Notes: generated from the sequence alone by a model not told the origin. A stretch of 64,000 nt of DNA from Bacteroidota bacterium (GCA_018266435.1 JAFEAL010000011.1:28404-92403); one strand, 5' to 3'; numbered from the stretch's first letter, positions 16,882-26,607 are shown. Translations and numbers: made by a program.

Positions 16882-18915
16882 ATGTGGCGTTTCTTGATTA
16901 TTACTTTTTTCATTACAACTCAATTACTAGCCCTGGGGCAACCCCAAGATACTACGGTTTTAAAACCAAAACCATTTTATGGACGAGAGGCTAAAGTGAT
17001 CACTTATTTACTCGATCATTATCATTACCGAAAATTATCGCTGAATGACTCGTTATCAGAAGCGATACTTAAACAATACATTCGTGAGTTGGACAATAAC
17101 CGCAGCTATTTTTTAGCAGCAGATATAGCGTCATTTAATCAATACAAAGACATCATTGATGATCTGACACGCCAGGAAAATGTTTCCATCGCTTATGACA
17201 TCTACTCTGTGTTTATCAAACGCTACCGGGAGAGGATGGAGTATGTATTAACGAAATTAGTTTACCAGTCATTTGACTACACGGTAGATGAAACTTACGA
17301 AGCCGACCGGGAAAATAAACCATGGGCAGCATCGGTTGATGAGTTAAATGAAATTTGGAGAAAGATGATCAAAAGTCAAGCGCTCAGTTTAAAACTTACC
17401 GGCAAAAAGCCGGATGAGATTACTGATATTTTGAAAAAAAGATACGAGCGCTTTCAAAAATCATTTAACCAATTCAATTCAGAAGATGTGTTCAGCCTTT
17501 ACATGAACAGTATTACTGAATCGTATGATCCGCACACCAATTATTTTTCACCCAAAGCTGCTGATCTGTTTAAACAAAGCATGAGTTTATCGCTTGAAGG
17601 TATTGGTGCACAGTTGACCACTGAAAATGATTATACAAAAGTAACCCGCATTTTGCCGGGTGGTGATGCCGATAAGTCGGGCAAACTGCACGCCAATGAT
17701 TACATCACAGGCGTAGCCCAGGGCAAAGACGGGGAAATGGTGGATGTAATTGGTTGGCGACTTGATGATGTGGTAAAACTGATTAAAGGCCCCAAAGGAA
17801 CCTTTGTGCGGCTGACTGTTCTGCCTGCTGCAACCGGGATAGGAGGAACTTCAAAAGAGATTTTGCTAGTTCGCGATAAAATCAAATTGGAAGACCAAGC
17901 AGCCAAGAAAAGCTTGATACGCTATCACTCAAATGGCAAAGAAATAAAATTGGGTGTTATTAACCTGCCCAGTTTTTACATGGACTTTGATGAGTACCAA
18001 AAAGGCAATCCCGATTACCGGAGCACCACACGCGATGTAAAAAAACTGATCAATGAGTTAAAAGCCGAAGGGATCAGTGGCCTGGTTATGGATTTGCGCA
18101 ACAATGGTGGTGGCTCTTTAGCAGAGGCAATTGATTTAACAGGATTATTTATTAAGGATGGGCCCGTAGTGCAAGTCAAATCATCTAACAACCAGATTCA
18201 GATGGGGGAAGATAATGACCAAAGTATTGCCTATACTGGGCCATTGGTGGTATTAACTAACCGTTTCAGTGCTTCGGCATCTGAAATTTTTGCCGGAGCC
18301 ATTCAAGACTATCACCGGGGTGTAATCGTTGGCGAGTCAACGTACGGCAAGGGAACTGTTCAACGAATGCAAGACCTTAGCCAGATACTAAACGAAAAAA
18401 ATACACCGGTAGGGGAACTAAAATATACATTTCAAAAATTTTACCGGGTCAGCGGAAGCAGTACACAACATAAAGGAGTTGAGCCAGACATCAAATTTCC
18501 CACTGCGCTTGACCCCGAACAGTATGGAGAAAGCTCCAGCCCCAGTGCAATGCCTTGGGATGAAATTAAGCAAGCAGTCTACCAACCCAGCACTGACATA
18601 ACCAGTAGAATGATTAGTGACTTAAATAAATCGTATCGGGATCGTCTGAAGCATGATCTTAATCTAAAAAAATATGCGGTGGAAACAGAAGAACTGAGAA
18701 ACAATATCCGTCAGAAGTCAGTATCATTAAATGAAGCCATCCGCAAAAAGCAAATGGAAGAATCGGAGAAAAAAAAGACACCCGAAACCCTCGACACCAA
18801 AATAAGTGCTAATAAAGAAGGGCTGCCACAAGATGAACTTCAAAAAATGAAAGACGAATACCTTCGCGAAAGTCTGCTGATTCTAAGCGAACTGGCAGCC
18901 AAACGAATAGGTTAA
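16882..18915 (+). CDS. prc: Carboxy-terminal processing (tail-specific) protease, S41 family
   Basis: 677 residues from the ATG at 16882 (TTG at 16873 also in frame), which starts a signal peptide MWRFLIITFFITTQ. The order is N-terminal helical domain, PDZ domain (about 237-332) and S41 protease core, then the DUF3340-like helical C-terminus found in Prc. The catalytic Ser465 sits in FSASASE and Lys490 in YGKGTVQ, with the 25-residue spacing of the Ser-Lys dyad of E. coli Prc. DPHTNYFSP upstream is also diagnostic. It acts in the periplasm on the C-termini of envelope proteins. Length is usual for the family. Confidence 0.93.
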   Translation: MWRFLIITFFITTQLLALGQPQDTTVLKPKPFYGREAKVITYLLDHYHYRKLSLNDSLSEAILKQYIRELDNNRSYFLAADIASFNQYKDIIDDLTRQENVSIAYDIYSVFIKRYRERMEYVLTKLVYQSFDYTVDETYEADRENKPWAASVDELNEIWRKMIKSQALSLKLTGKKPDEITDILKKRYERFQKSFNQFNSEDVFSLYMNSITESYDPHTNYFSPKAADLFKQSMSLSLEGIGAQLTTENDYTKVTRILPGGDADKSGKLHANDYITGVAQGKDGEMVDVIGWRLDDVVKLIKGPKGTFVRLTVLPAATGIGGTSKEILLVRDKIKLEDQAAKKSLIRYHSNGKEIKLGVINLPSFYMDFDEYQKGNPDYRSTTRDVKKLINELKAEGISGLVMDLRNNGGGSLAEAIDLTGLFIKDGPVVQVKSSNNQIQMGEDNDQSIAYTGPLVVLTNRFSASASEIFAGAIQDYHRGVIVGESTYGKGTVQRMQDLSQILNEKNTPVGELKYTFQKFYRVSGSSTQHKGVEPDIKFPTALDPEQYGESSSPSAMPWDEIKQAVYQPSTDITSRMISDLNKSYRDRLKHDLNLKKYAVETEELRNNIRQKSVSLNEAIRKKQMEESEKKKTPETLDTKISANKEGLPQDELQKMKDEYLRESLLILSELAAKRIG

Positions 18916-18925
18916 GTTGCTGTGC

Positions 18926-19786
18926 TTATTTCAGTGGCAATGATTTAAGCGTATAGCCTTTTGCTTTCAGCAGATCCAATAGGCCGCGGTCCCCTTCCAA
19001 ATGTGAAATACCCACACAAATGAAAGAAGGGTTCTCGTGAATCATTTTCTCAATTTTAGGCATCCATTCTTCATTGCGCTTGTAATAAAATTCTTCGATG
19101 AAAATGGGGTTGTTCTGAGTAGGGTGTACGGAGTAATCAAAAATTTCATCCAATGTGCCAAAAGGAAACCGCGACATCAGGTTTTGGAAATCTTTTTTTT
19201 GCTCTTCAAAATTATCAATAGCATAAAGCAAAGAGCGTGTCTGATTTAACAGAGGGTATGAGTTCAGTGCTTGAGCTTCGCGTTCTACCGGTTCAAGACT
19301 GAATGCTTTTACTTTGTATTTCAAAGCCGTTTTTAATAACTCAATATCATAAAATTTTACTTTACCACCCAGTGATAAACGCGTCATTGCAATGGATAAT
19401 GCTAGTGGTTTCATTTTGCCGTACTTGCTTTCAAATGCAGTCTTATTTATTTTAAATTCTTTTTGAAAGAAATCGACTACTTTTTTATATTCTTCTGGTT
19501 TTAAAACCGATGAGAGTGTTTCGCCTTTAGGAAAACGAAGTGCAGCGTTAAGTTCAAACTGGGCCTGATGATCCACCTGGTCTTCAATAGCAAATATTTT
19601 TGATGCCTTGATCTTTTGATCAACTGTTGCTGGCACTTTAAAGTATTTTTCATGAGTAAACTTCAGCGACCCAAACAGATAGGATGGAGCCTTCAGGTCG
19701 GCACCGGATATTTCCCATAGCGGAGAATCTTGTGCTTGTACAAATGTTGACATCAATAAAGTCAGACAAAAAATAATTGCTTTCAT
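18926..19786 (-). CDS. TraB/GumN family protein
   Basis: 286 residues with a signal peptide (MKAIIFCLTLLMSTFVQA). It begins SPLWEISGADLKAPSYLFGS and ends VGISHLEGDRGLLDLLKAKGYTL, the two signature ends of the GumN/TraB (TIKI-related) superfamily, whose conserved Glu/His residues are thought to bind metal in a protease-like fold. It is exported to the periplasm or lipid-anchored side. It lies convergently next to prc and four bases downstream of a TlpA-like gene on the same strand, so the two probably form an operon. Substrate unknown. Confidence 0.85.
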   Translation of the reverse strand: MKAIIFCLTLLMSTFVQAQDSPLWEISGADLKAPSYLFGSLKFTHEKYFKVPATVDQKIKASKIFAIEDQVDHQAQFELNAALRFPKGETLSSVLKPEEYKKVVDFFQKEFKINKTAFESKYGKMKPLALSIAMTRLSLGGKVKFYDIELLKTALKYKVKAFSLEPVEREAQALNSYPLLNQTRSLLYAIDNFEEQKKDFQNLMSRFPFGTLDEIFDYSVHPTQNNPIFIEEFYYKRNEEWMPKIEKMIHENPSFICVGISHLEGDRGLLDLLKAKGYTLKSLPLK

Positions 19787-19789
19787 AAG

Positions 19790-20374
19790 TCATTGTTTAG
19801 TAGTCAGTTCAGTTAAAAATTTCATGAATTTAGGGGTGTTATAATTTCTCATCCCTATTTCTTTGTACACAATATTGCCTTGGGGTGAGATAACAAAAGT
19901 AGTAGGGATCGAAGGTACATTCAGTTGCTCGCTCAAGTAACCCGAAGGCATAAAAACAGGAAATGTAAATTCATTCTTTGCTACATATTTTTTTACTTTG
20001 TCGAGTTGCCCGTCTTTATCCAGCGAAAGCATAACAAATTCAATTTTTGTTTTATCAATGGTGTCAAATACTTTTTGAATGGAGGGCATTTCAGATCGGC
20101 ACGGAGGGCACCAGGTTGCCCACAGGTTTAAAAAAATCGTTTTACCCTTGTAGGTTGAGAAGTCAATTTTATTTCCGGCCAGATCTTTGATAGTAAAGTC
20201 ATAATCGAATGCTTCTTGGCGTTCTGTTGAAGTGGGGGATGCATTAACAAAACCCGCCTGAATAACTGCTCGCTGGGTGAAGGAAGATATTTCAGTTAAT
20301 GCGCCTGTGACATAGAGCAGAGGAATGATCAGAAGCCACCTGTAGGAGCGTATAAAAACTTTCAATCGGGTCAT
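19790..20374 (-). CDS. TlpA-like membrane-anchored thiol-disulfide oxidoreductase
   Basis: 194 residues from the ATG at 20374; a longer TTG-initiated form from 20395 is less likely. One N-terminal membrane segment (WLLIIPLLYVTGAL) is followed by a thioredoxin fold on the periplasmic side, with the active site WATWCPPC (Cys89, Cys92) and a cis-proline at PSIPTTFV. These proteins reduce or oxidise disulfides of envelope proteins, often for cytochrome c maturation. The neighbouring gumN-like gene follows after three bases. The c-type cytochromes at 42-45 kb need such activity, but a link is only inference. Confidence 0.88.
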   Translation of the reverse strand: MTRLKVFIRSYRWLLIIPLLYVTGALTEISSFTQRAVIQAGFVNASPTSTERQEAFDYDFTIKDLAGNKIDFSTYKGKTIFLNLWATWCPPCRSEMPSIQKVFDTIDKTKIEFVMLSLDKDGQLDKVKKYVAKNEFTFPVFMPSGYLSEQLNVPSIPTTFVISPQGNIVYKEIGMRNYNTPKFMKFLTELTTKQ

Positions 20375-20422
20375 TCGTATAACATTTTTTACCAAATGTC
20401 TTTATTTTGATAACTTTCCACA

Positions 20423-22231
20423 ATGAATTTTAAAAAGAAACTTGCGTTGCTCTCCCTTGCCTTGTCAGTTGGGGTTTATTTACAGGCGTATAGCCAAAAA
20501 ATTAAGTACAAAGATTTGGTTCTGCTGCTCTCATCTAAACAATATGAAAAGGCTGAACCCTTTTTAAAAAAATACTTGAAAGAGAATTCAGATAACCCAA
20601 ACGCTTATTTGTACATGGCCATTGTTTTTCAAGATAAAACAATGCGAATGGACCCCTTACTGCACACTGAAATATTGGCAACCAATCTTGACTCAGCACT
20701 CATTTTTTATGACAAAGCTTTCAAAACCATTACTGAACGTGAATTGCGTAAAAACGATGATTATTATGAACCATATTCACGCAGAGACCCTCGCACCGGA
20801 AAATTCGTAATCAAACTTTCGGATGTACAATTATTTATTGACGATCAGGTAAAGTTTTGCAAAGAGAAAATGCATCGCGTTCGGCTACTGCACAACTACT
20901 TTACCGCATCAGAAAAATCATACGCCCGTGCTAATTCAATATACAAGTCTTTGCAATCAACTTATGGTTCTGATAAGGTATTGTTTCTTCGATCTGATGA
21001 AAAATTGATTGATAAACTAAAACATCTCGAACTGGTTTTTGACTCCAGCACACAGGCCTTTGACAGATACAAAACGGTTTCAAAGCAACTGGGCAAAACC
21101 GGACATGATCAATTACTTGACCTGGTTGAAATCAAAGATTTTACAAGAGACGGATCATCGCTGGCTGATTTTTTGAAAGACGACTTAAAAGTGTGGGATT
21201 ACAAGCGCTGGGCAGCTGAAGCTACTGTTAAAATCGAGAAAGAAGTAAAACCGCTGCTGGCTAATTTGGTTGCTTACGATATTGAATTGAATAAACTACG
21301 AGAAAAAATTAAGACCGATTCAATTTCGGTAAAGAATGACCTGACCAAACTGGTGAATAAATTATTAGAAGAGCAATTAAAAAAATACGACACCGACCCT
21401 ATGCCATTAGCGGTTTTTGCAATGAAGACAGCTGATTTGGAGTATCAGTCAGATGTGATCATCGATAAACCTATTAAAGACTCGGCTAATGTTCGTTTGA
21501 GGCTCAACACCATTGACAAAGAGCTAAAAGGATTAAAAAAAATAGACAGCCTTGCAACCTTGTTAGCAAAACGTAACCTGGAAGATGAAAGTCAGAACTA
21601 TAAAAACTTTATCAGCCGTGCATTTGGTAAAGTTACTGTGTTGCAAGAAAACATTGTAGCCATAAAAGAGTATGCCGAGCGGGAACTGATCAAGAAACAA
21701 AAGCTGTGGGAAATTAACAGTCAAGCGCTGAAATGGTTGGTCAATGGTGCTGACTCAATTCCTTTATTTACCGAACAAAATCTTGATTTGAAATACAAGC
21801 CGTTGGTTATTGAAAATGAGAAGTTTACGTTTGGGTTAGTCTATCAGGATTCGCTCGCAAAAGGATATTTTTACAAGATAACTCCATCTAGAATTGCAGG
21901 GTATAAAGTAAATTTTTCTGTAGACCAGTTATCATTTATTAAAAGAAATTTTTCAATTTATAAAGGCTTGTGGACTATGAGTGCTTCGGCAGATACCCAT
22001 TTTTTGTTGTACTATTCTACCCTGAAGATCAAAGAACAATTCAAATCAAGTTTGATTAAAATTAACCGCACAGATGGGCTGGTGTGGAGCAATAACTTTA
22101 ACTTGGATTTCTTGCCTTCTGAAATTTCATTTAATAATGATACCGGTGAGGTATTGATCAAATTACTAGATGCAGATGGTTCGGCAAAGATTATGGTTGT
22201 GGATAAAAACGGAAAAGCAACAAAAAATTAA
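20423..22231 (+). CDS. Exported TPR/coiled-coil protein of unknown function
   Basis: 602 residues with a signal peptide (ending LQAYSQ). A TPR-like N-terminal part (about 25-110: YEKAEPFLKKYLKE, NAYLYMAIVFQD) is followed by long charged helices rich in Lys/Glu/Asp (about 220-450) and a C-terminal beta-rich portion of about 150 residues with aromatic strands. Its 3' end overlaps the convergent gene at 22228 by four bases. It is divergently placed from the TlpA-like gene. Likely a periplasmic scaffold protein; no catalytic motif found. Confidence 0.72.
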   Translation: MNFKKKLALLSLALSVGVYLQAYSQKIKYKDLVLLLSSKQYEKAEPFLKKYLKENSDNPNAYLYMAIVFQDKTMRMDPLLHTEILATNLDSALIFYDKAFKTITERELRKNDDYYEPYSRRDPRTGKFVIKLSDVQLFIDDQVKFCKEKMHRVRLLHNYFTASEKSYARANSIYKSLQSTYGSDKVLFLRSDEKLIDKLKHLELVFDSSTQAFDRYKTVSKQLGKTGHDQLLDLVEIKDFTRDGSSLADFLKDDLKVWDYKRWAAEATVKIEKEVKPLLANLVAYDIELNKLREKIKTDSISVKNDLTKLVNKLLEEQLKKYDTDPMPLAVFAMKTADLEYQSDVIIDKPIKDSANVRLRLNTIDKELKGLKKIDSLATLLAKRNLEDESQNYKNFISRAFGKVTVLQENIVAIKEYAERELIKKQKLWEINSQALKWLVNGADSIPLFTEQNLDLKYKPLVIENEKFTFGLVYQDSLAKGYFYKITPSRIAGYKVNFSVDQLSFIKRNFSIYKGLWTMSASADTHFLLYYSTLKIKEQFKSSLIKINRTDGLVWSNNFNLDFLPSEISFNNDTGEVLIKLLDADGSAKIMVVDKNGKATKN

Positions 22232-22677
22232 TTGCCGGTTAATTTTTTCCAGTCCTGATACCTCAGGTTAATACGCTGTTTCATTTTTTCATAGTTTTCC
22301 CAGCTATCCGTTACGTGGTATATAGAGGGTAATGATTTTACCAATACTTCATCGTAATCAGCCCGGTATAAGCCGCCACCGTAATAATAGTAGGTGAACA
22401 TGTTGCCTTCCCGGTTAAATAGTTCAAATCCTAAGTAGCCATCCCATATTTCACTTAATATGGTGCACGAAATCTCCTTTCTTTTAAAACGGAAAATTTG
22501 GCCGGCTGCTTCTTCTTCAAAGAAATCAGAATACAAACCGGTTTCGATAACCCAGCCTAAGTACATCCCAATGTGTACGTAAGCCTGCTCGATGGGAAGG
22601 GAGTCAGGAAAGTTGCCTAAGAAATGACTTTTGGCATTGTCATACATTGTTTTTTGCATTTCGGCCTTCTTTTCCAT
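22228..22677 (-). CDS. Conserved hypothetical protein (DUF7832-like)
   Basis: 149 residues, soluble, no signal peptide. The N-terminal part has PIEQAYVHIGMYLGWVIETGLYSDFF, a pattern remembered from small Bacteroidota proteins now grouped as DUF7832; the name is from memory and not verified. The middle is aromatic and glycine-rich (YYYYGGGLYRADYD) and the C-terminus is a basic helix. It stands alone on its strand. Role unknown; proteins of this type are often found near contact-dependent toxin systems, which are not visible here. Confidence 0.6.
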   Translation of the reverse strand: MEKKAEMQKTMYDNAKSHFLGNFPDSLPIEQAYVHIGMYLGWVIETGLYSDFFEEEAAGQIFRFKRKEISCTILSEIWDGYLGFELFNREGNMFTYYYYGGGLYRADYDEVLVKSLPSIYHVTDSWENYEKMKQRINLRYQDWKKLTGN

Positions 22678-22750
22678 GCTTGTTTTTTTTCTCGAAATGT
22701 AAGATTAATTCAGCAAATCTTAATGATTTTTTTGGCAGAGGTCGGTCGGT

Positions 22751-23701
22751 TTACTTAGGTAACTTATAGAAATCAATAGCAGAATTTTTTATTTTAAAAT
22801 TAAAATAGCGAATCACGTTAAATGACAGAGAACCATAGTTAGTAAACGTCAGAGTTTCACCCGGCAGACTCTGAATAAAATTATACGTATAGTTGGCTTG
22901 AAATGTCCAACTATGTATTGAAAGGCTTAACGGAACGGATACATAGTAATTCAGTACACCAAACTCATTGTAATTTTTTAAATAATAGAGAGGCATACCT
23001 TTGAGGTACCTCAGTACGGGATTGGGGTACAACTTGTAATCCTGCCACGAGTCATTACCCAACTGAACTGCAAACGTAGGGTAAAAAAATATCTGACTAA
23101 TTCCCAGCCAATTTTTCTTCTTCAGGTTCAGTGAAATAGCCGGGGTGATGCGGTGCCCATCCATCTGCCCAAAATAAAAACTGTAATCCAGCCGGAATAA
23201 GAATGGTTTTACATTAAAAAAATTGGAAGAAGAAATGGAGTTTGTAAATGGTGAGCCATAACCATCGCTGTTGTAGGTATAAAAAAAATGACTGTACTCT
23301 AAATTGAGTGTCCATTTTTTAACTGACTTAAGGTACCCAAAAGATGGGATGGAGAGAAACACGCTTGGATTGTATTCCTGGCTCCAATACGTTGTAGCAT
23401 CAAGGTATAAGCCTGAGTTATGATAATAGGTGATACCGGGTGAAAGGCTAAACTGATTGGCTGCAATGCCTGAGTTTAAGGAAAGCACATTGCTATTATA
23501 GCCCAACCGAGTTACCAGGCTTGAGCCAGTTTCTCCCACTTCGGGTATTTTTAATAAACTATCAATGAGTTGGAAAATGGAGAGTGAATCGGTTTCAGAA
23601 AAGTGTTGGTTGCTCGTTAGAGCGGATATTGGTTTGCCTGATTGTGCGCTTGTGGTCACAACAATACATGATGATATTGATATTATGGCAAGGCACTTCA
23701 A
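22751..23701 (-). CDS. Predicted outer-membrane beta-barrel protein
   Basis: 316 residues with a signal peptide (ending VVTTSAQ) starting from a TTG at 23701; an in-frame TAA sits directly before it and no other Met lies near, so TTG decides the start. The body is a series of amphipathic aromatic strands (WTLNLEYSHFFYTY, FLFRLDYSFYFG, TFQANYTYNFI) typical of an outer-membrane barrel. It lies 21 bases after the LTXXQ-type gene of the sigma-factor operon, so it may be the last gene of that operon and an envelope target of its stress response. Confidence 0.62.
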   Translation of the reverse strand: MKCLAIISISSCIVVTTSAQSGKPISALTSNQHFSETDSLSIFQLIDSLLKIPEVGETGSSLVTRLGYNSNVLSLNSGIAANQFSLSPGITYYHNSGLYLDATTYWSQEYNPSVFLSIPSFGYLKSVKKWTLNLEYSHFFYTYNSDGYGSPFTNSISSSNFFNVKPFLFRLDYSFYFGQMDGHRITPAISLNLKKKNWLGISQIFFYPTFAVQLGNDSWQDYKLYPNPVLRYLKGMPLYYLKNYNEFGVLNYYVSVPLSLSIHSWTFQANYTYNFIQSLPGETLTFTNYGSLSFNVIRYFNFKIKNSAIDFYKLPK

Positions 23702-23722
23702 TTAAAAACGTGTATATAATCA

Positions 23723-24232
23723 TTAGTTTTTACGTTCCCTCAGCCTCATGTTTCGCTCACGTATCGTTTCGCTTCTTTGTTGTTGCAACCTTCGGTTGTT
23801 CAGCATTTGAATGATGGTGGTGCGAAAATCTCGTTCTGCCTGATGCAAATTTAGTATTTGTTGAGGAGTAATTACACTCTTCAGTTTATCTGAGTATTCT
23901 TTTTCTAAGTTAATTTGATCTTGCTTGAGCTTAAGTCCTAAATCTACAAGTGCTTGCTGTTGCTTGGGGTCAGGATTGTTTTGGGTTGTAGTTTTTTCTG
24001 ATTCTTTGTATTGGTTTCTCAGATCGAGACGTTTTTGCATAAACTCATTGTACACGGGCCAAAACTTTTCTGCCTGTTCGGTGGTTAGGTTGAGCCGTTG
24101 AGTGATGAAACCAATGCGGGCGGCTTTTATTTTTTCACGCGCTGTATTTTCGGTGGAGCCGGGGGGGGCATCTTGTGCCGGTGCCGTGAAAAAAAATCCT
24201 AACCAAAACACTATCCAAACAATTCTTTTCAT
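23723..24232 (-). CDS. Periplasmic Spy/CpxP-like (LTXXQ) stress protein
   Basis: 169 residues from the ATG at 24232, chosen because MKRIVWIVFWLGFFFTAPAQ is a clean signal peptide; the frame continues upstream into the preceding gene. It is highly helical, with LTTEQAEKFW (the LTXXQ motif) and a second VITPQQILNLHQAE, as in periplasmic CpxP/Spy-like chaperone-sensors. The start lies four bases after the stop of the membrane gene that follows the sigma factor. It probably reports or buffers envelope stress in that operon. Confidence 0.78.
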   Translation of the reverse strand: MKRIVWIVFWLGFFFTAPAQDAPPGSTENTAREKIKAARIGFITQRLNLTTEQAEKFWPVYNEFMQKRLDLRNQYKESEKTTTQNNPDPKQQQALVDLGLKLKQDQINLEKEYSDKLKSVITPQQILNLHQAERDFRTTIIQMLNNRRLQQQRSETIRERNMRLRERKN

Positions 24233-24236
24233 ACGC

Positions 24237-24896
24237 TCACAACTCATTTTCCAACTCACTTTGTAATTCTTTTTCATTCACATCATCATGGATCAACCCT
24301 GAGTGCATTTGTAAATTTAATAAATCCAGTTCTTGTACATTAAAATGGGCTGACTCAATTAATTCAGTTATCGTCAACTCACTGTCACTTAAATAGGCCA
24401 CCAGATGTTCGCTCTCCACTTCTTTTAGTTGGGCTTGCCAATCAGTAGCCGGGTTGGGGCGTAAGTACAGCATAAGTGCAATACCCAGGGTAATCAGAGG
24501 AAGCGCGTATTTTAAAGCCGGTTTCCAATTCCACAAAGGGAGATAATTGTGTTTTCTTTCGTTTTCAATCCGGTTTTGAATTTTCAGGGCAAGTTGATCA
24601 AAATAACGGTCGGGTGTAGCAAATACACTTTTTCTCGGGAGATTGGTTAATACTTCACGGGTATCAATTGAGATGCCTTCAATTTTATTTTGAATAGCTA
24701 AAGGCAGTTGTTCAAAGTATTGTTGAGGCACTGGATAGATATTTTTCTTTGGTATTGTAGACAATACCTTACCTACCGTCATTCCAGTTTTTAGCTCTCC
24801 TTCAATACGCGTTACAATGCGGTAGGGCAACTGCTCGAAATACTCTGTGGGAACTTCGAAAATGTTCTTTTTTGATATTTCATCCAGCTTTTTCAT
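24237..24896 (-). CDS. Single-pass membrane protein with three N-terminal repeats, candidate anti-sigma factor
   Basis: 219 residues. Three copies of a motif K(N/S)(I/V)F.(V/T)P..YF(E/D)QL...I..(R/K)IE occur at about residues 9-33, 50-75 and 88-113. A single membrane segment follows (about 130-145, YALPLITLGIALMLYL), then an acidic helical C-terminus. No zinc-binding HxxxCxxC motif is present. It lies 38 bases after the ECF sigma factor and just before the LTXXQ gene. By position and topology (cytoplasmic N-terminus, one membrane pass, periplasmic tail) it is the likely anti-sigma factor, with the repeats as a possible binding region. Inference from context. Confidence 0.65.
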   Translation of the reverse strand: MKKLDEISKKNIFEVPTEYFEQLPYRIVTRIEGELKTGMTVGKVLSTIPKKNIYPVPQQYFEQLPLAIQNKIEGISIDTREVLTNLPRKSVFATPDRYFDQLALKIQNRIENERKHNYLPLWNWKPALKYALPLITLGIALMLYLRPNPATDWQAQLKEVESEHLVAYLSDSELTITELIESAHFNVQELDLLNLQMHSGLIHDDVNEKELQSELENEL

Positions 24897-24934
24897 TTTA
24901 TTTTAATCCTTTGATTGACTATCATTTAAAAAGT

Positions 24935-25474
24935 TTAATCATGAGATAAATATTCTTCAATTTTTTTTACAGCATGATGAAAACTGGCTTTTAGCGCGCC
25001 CACGCTGGTATTGGTTACTTGTGAAATTTCTTCGTATGACATCTCTTCAAAATACTTCATGTTAAAGACAAGCCGTTGCTTATCGGGCAGTGTGAGCAAC
25101 GCTTTCTGAAGTTTAATCTGAATGTCGTCACCGGTAATATGGGCCGAGTTGTCCAGCTTAGAAGTTAGCTGCTGTGCCACATCTTCTATGGGTAAAAAAA
25201 AGCGTTTTCGTTTTTTACTCAGGTAGGAAAGACACTCGTTGGTGGCAATGCGGTAAATCCAGGTAAAGAGTTGTGAATCCTCGCGAAAATTGTCAATGGC
25301 TTTATGCACTTTTATGAACACTTCCTGCGTGAGGTCATCCGCATCGTCATGATCAATTACCATTTTGCGTACCAGCCAATATACCCGTTGCTGGTAGGTG
25401 CGTACCAGCATATTGAACCCATAATTTTTGGTATCCGGATTCTTAATTTTTAGCAAAAGTTCTTTGTCTTCCAA
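24935..25474 (-). CDS. ECF-type RNA polymerase sigma factor
   Basis: 179 residues. Region 2 contains DADDLTQEVFIKVHKAI and TWIYRIATNECLSYL; region 4 has SYEEISQVTNTSVGALKASFHHAVKKI, a helix-turn-helix for -35 recognition. The start is a TTG at 25474; an in-frame TAA lies five codons upstream and no ATG exists in between, so this weak start codon is decided by the sequence. It heads an operon with a membrane protein and an LTXXQ protein, the usual sigma/anti-sigma/sensor order. It probably directs an envelope-stress regulon. Confidence 0.9.
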   Translation of the reverse strand: MEDKELLLKIKNPDTKNYGFNMLVRTYQQRVYWLVRKMVIDHDDADDLTQEVFIKVHKAIDNFREDSQLFTWIYRIATNECLSYLSKKRKRFFLPIEDVAQQLTSKLDNSAHITGDDIQIKLQKALLTLPDKQRLVFNMKYFEEMSYEEISQVTNTSVGALKASFHHAVKKIEEYLSHD

Positions 25475-25527
25475 GGGAAGGAGAGGTTAGGTTGTTGGTT
25501 AGACACAATGGCTGACCATTCGTTTAA

Positions 25528-26607
25528 TCAAGTAAGTTTTTCTAGTGAATCGACCAATAATTCATATTGTTCTTTAGAGTGTGCGGGGAAATTGGCAAAA
25601 CGAAGTTGTGTTTTTTTATTTTCGCCATATCCTTCTCCTGGTTGTATGCCGGCTTTCACTAACTCATCAGTAATCCATTTGGTTTTATCCTTGCAATCGG
25701 CAACAATAACGGTTTGAGAGCGTACAGATTTGTCTTTAACAAAACACGAGAGTAACGGATGGTTATCTAATAGTTGGTAAAGAATAGCCGATTTATATTC
25801 TGTTTCTTTTCGGATGGTGTGAATGCCCCGCCTCAAAAAATCTTCTACTACTTTGCCCAGCAGGTATATACCCAGCACATTGGGGGTTTCAGGGGTCTGA
25901 TTTTTTTTTGCATTTTGAGCATAGAATGGCAGGGAGTGGTAGGTGCCAATCTGACGACCGTCAGCTAATAGTTTTTCAGCTTTAGTCAGGCACCGTTCGT
26001 TTACAATCCATACGCCCAATCCGGCAGGTAACCCAAACCCTTTTTGAACAGAGAAAAAAATAGAATCTATTTTACTGTAATCAAAAACCGGGTAAGGTAA
26101 CGATGACACGGCATCAACAATTACCAATGCCTTGGGGTGGTTATGTCTGAACTGATTGATGAAGTTCATTGGTAGTGAAACACCGGTGCTGGTTTCGTTG
26201 TGTGTAAGGGCAATTAGTTCCACATTTTGACGTACGTCAGGGTTGGGTGAAAATGCTTTGCCTGATGGTACACTTATTTCTTCAGCGTTTTTTCCAAGTA
26301 ATTTAGCGATCTCATAAAAACGTTTTGAGAAGGCTCCATTTATAAAGTGAAATGATCTTTCGGCCACAAGGTTTTGAATAGAACGTTCCCAAATTTCAGT
26401 TGCTGAGGCGGCAAAAAACACATAATATTCTTTTGGAATTTCTAATAGCGATTTCAGGTCTTCGGTAGTGTGCTGAAAAATGGCTTCAAATTCTTTGGTA
26501 CGGTGGCCAAGTGAAGGAATGCCCTCGCGGAAGGCTTTTTTAAGATGATCTTCTACAGTAAAATAAATCTGTGATGGTCCCGGGCCAAAATGGGCAAAAG
26601 GTTTCAT
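25528..26607 (-). CDS. Class V aminotransferase (phosphoserine-aminotransferase-like)
   Basis: 359 residues. The start MKPFAHFGPGPSQI has the PGPS motif of class V aminotransferases near the N-terminus. The pyridoxal phosphate lysine is in FFSVQKGFGLP (about residue 189), preceded by VIVDAVSSLP whose Asp binds the cofactor ring. The C-terminal GYGENKKTQLRFANFP matches the substrate-binding Arg region of SerC-like and alanine-glyoxylate aminotransferases. It may serve serine biosynthesis, but SerC identity is not certain. Monocistronic; a probable non-coding RNA starts about 75 bases upstream on the opposite strand. Confidence 0.85.
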   Translation of the reverse strand: MKPFAHFGPGPSQIYFTVEDHLKKAFREGIPSLGHRTKEFEAIFQHTTEDLKSLLEIPKEYYVFFAASATEIWERSIQNLVAERSFHFINGAFSKRFYEIAKLLGKNAEEISVPSGKAFSPNPDVRQNVELIALTHNETSTGVSLPMNFINQFRHNHPKALVIVDAVSSLPYPVFDYSKIDSIFFSVQKGFGLPAGLGVWIVNERCLTKAEKLLADGRQIGTYHSLPFYAQNAKKNQTPETPNVLGIYLLGKVVEDFLRRGIHTIRKETEYKSAILYQLLDNHPLLSCFVKDKSVRSQTVIVADCKDKTKWITDELVKAGIQPGEGYGENKKTQLRFANFPAHSKEQYELLVDSLEKLT

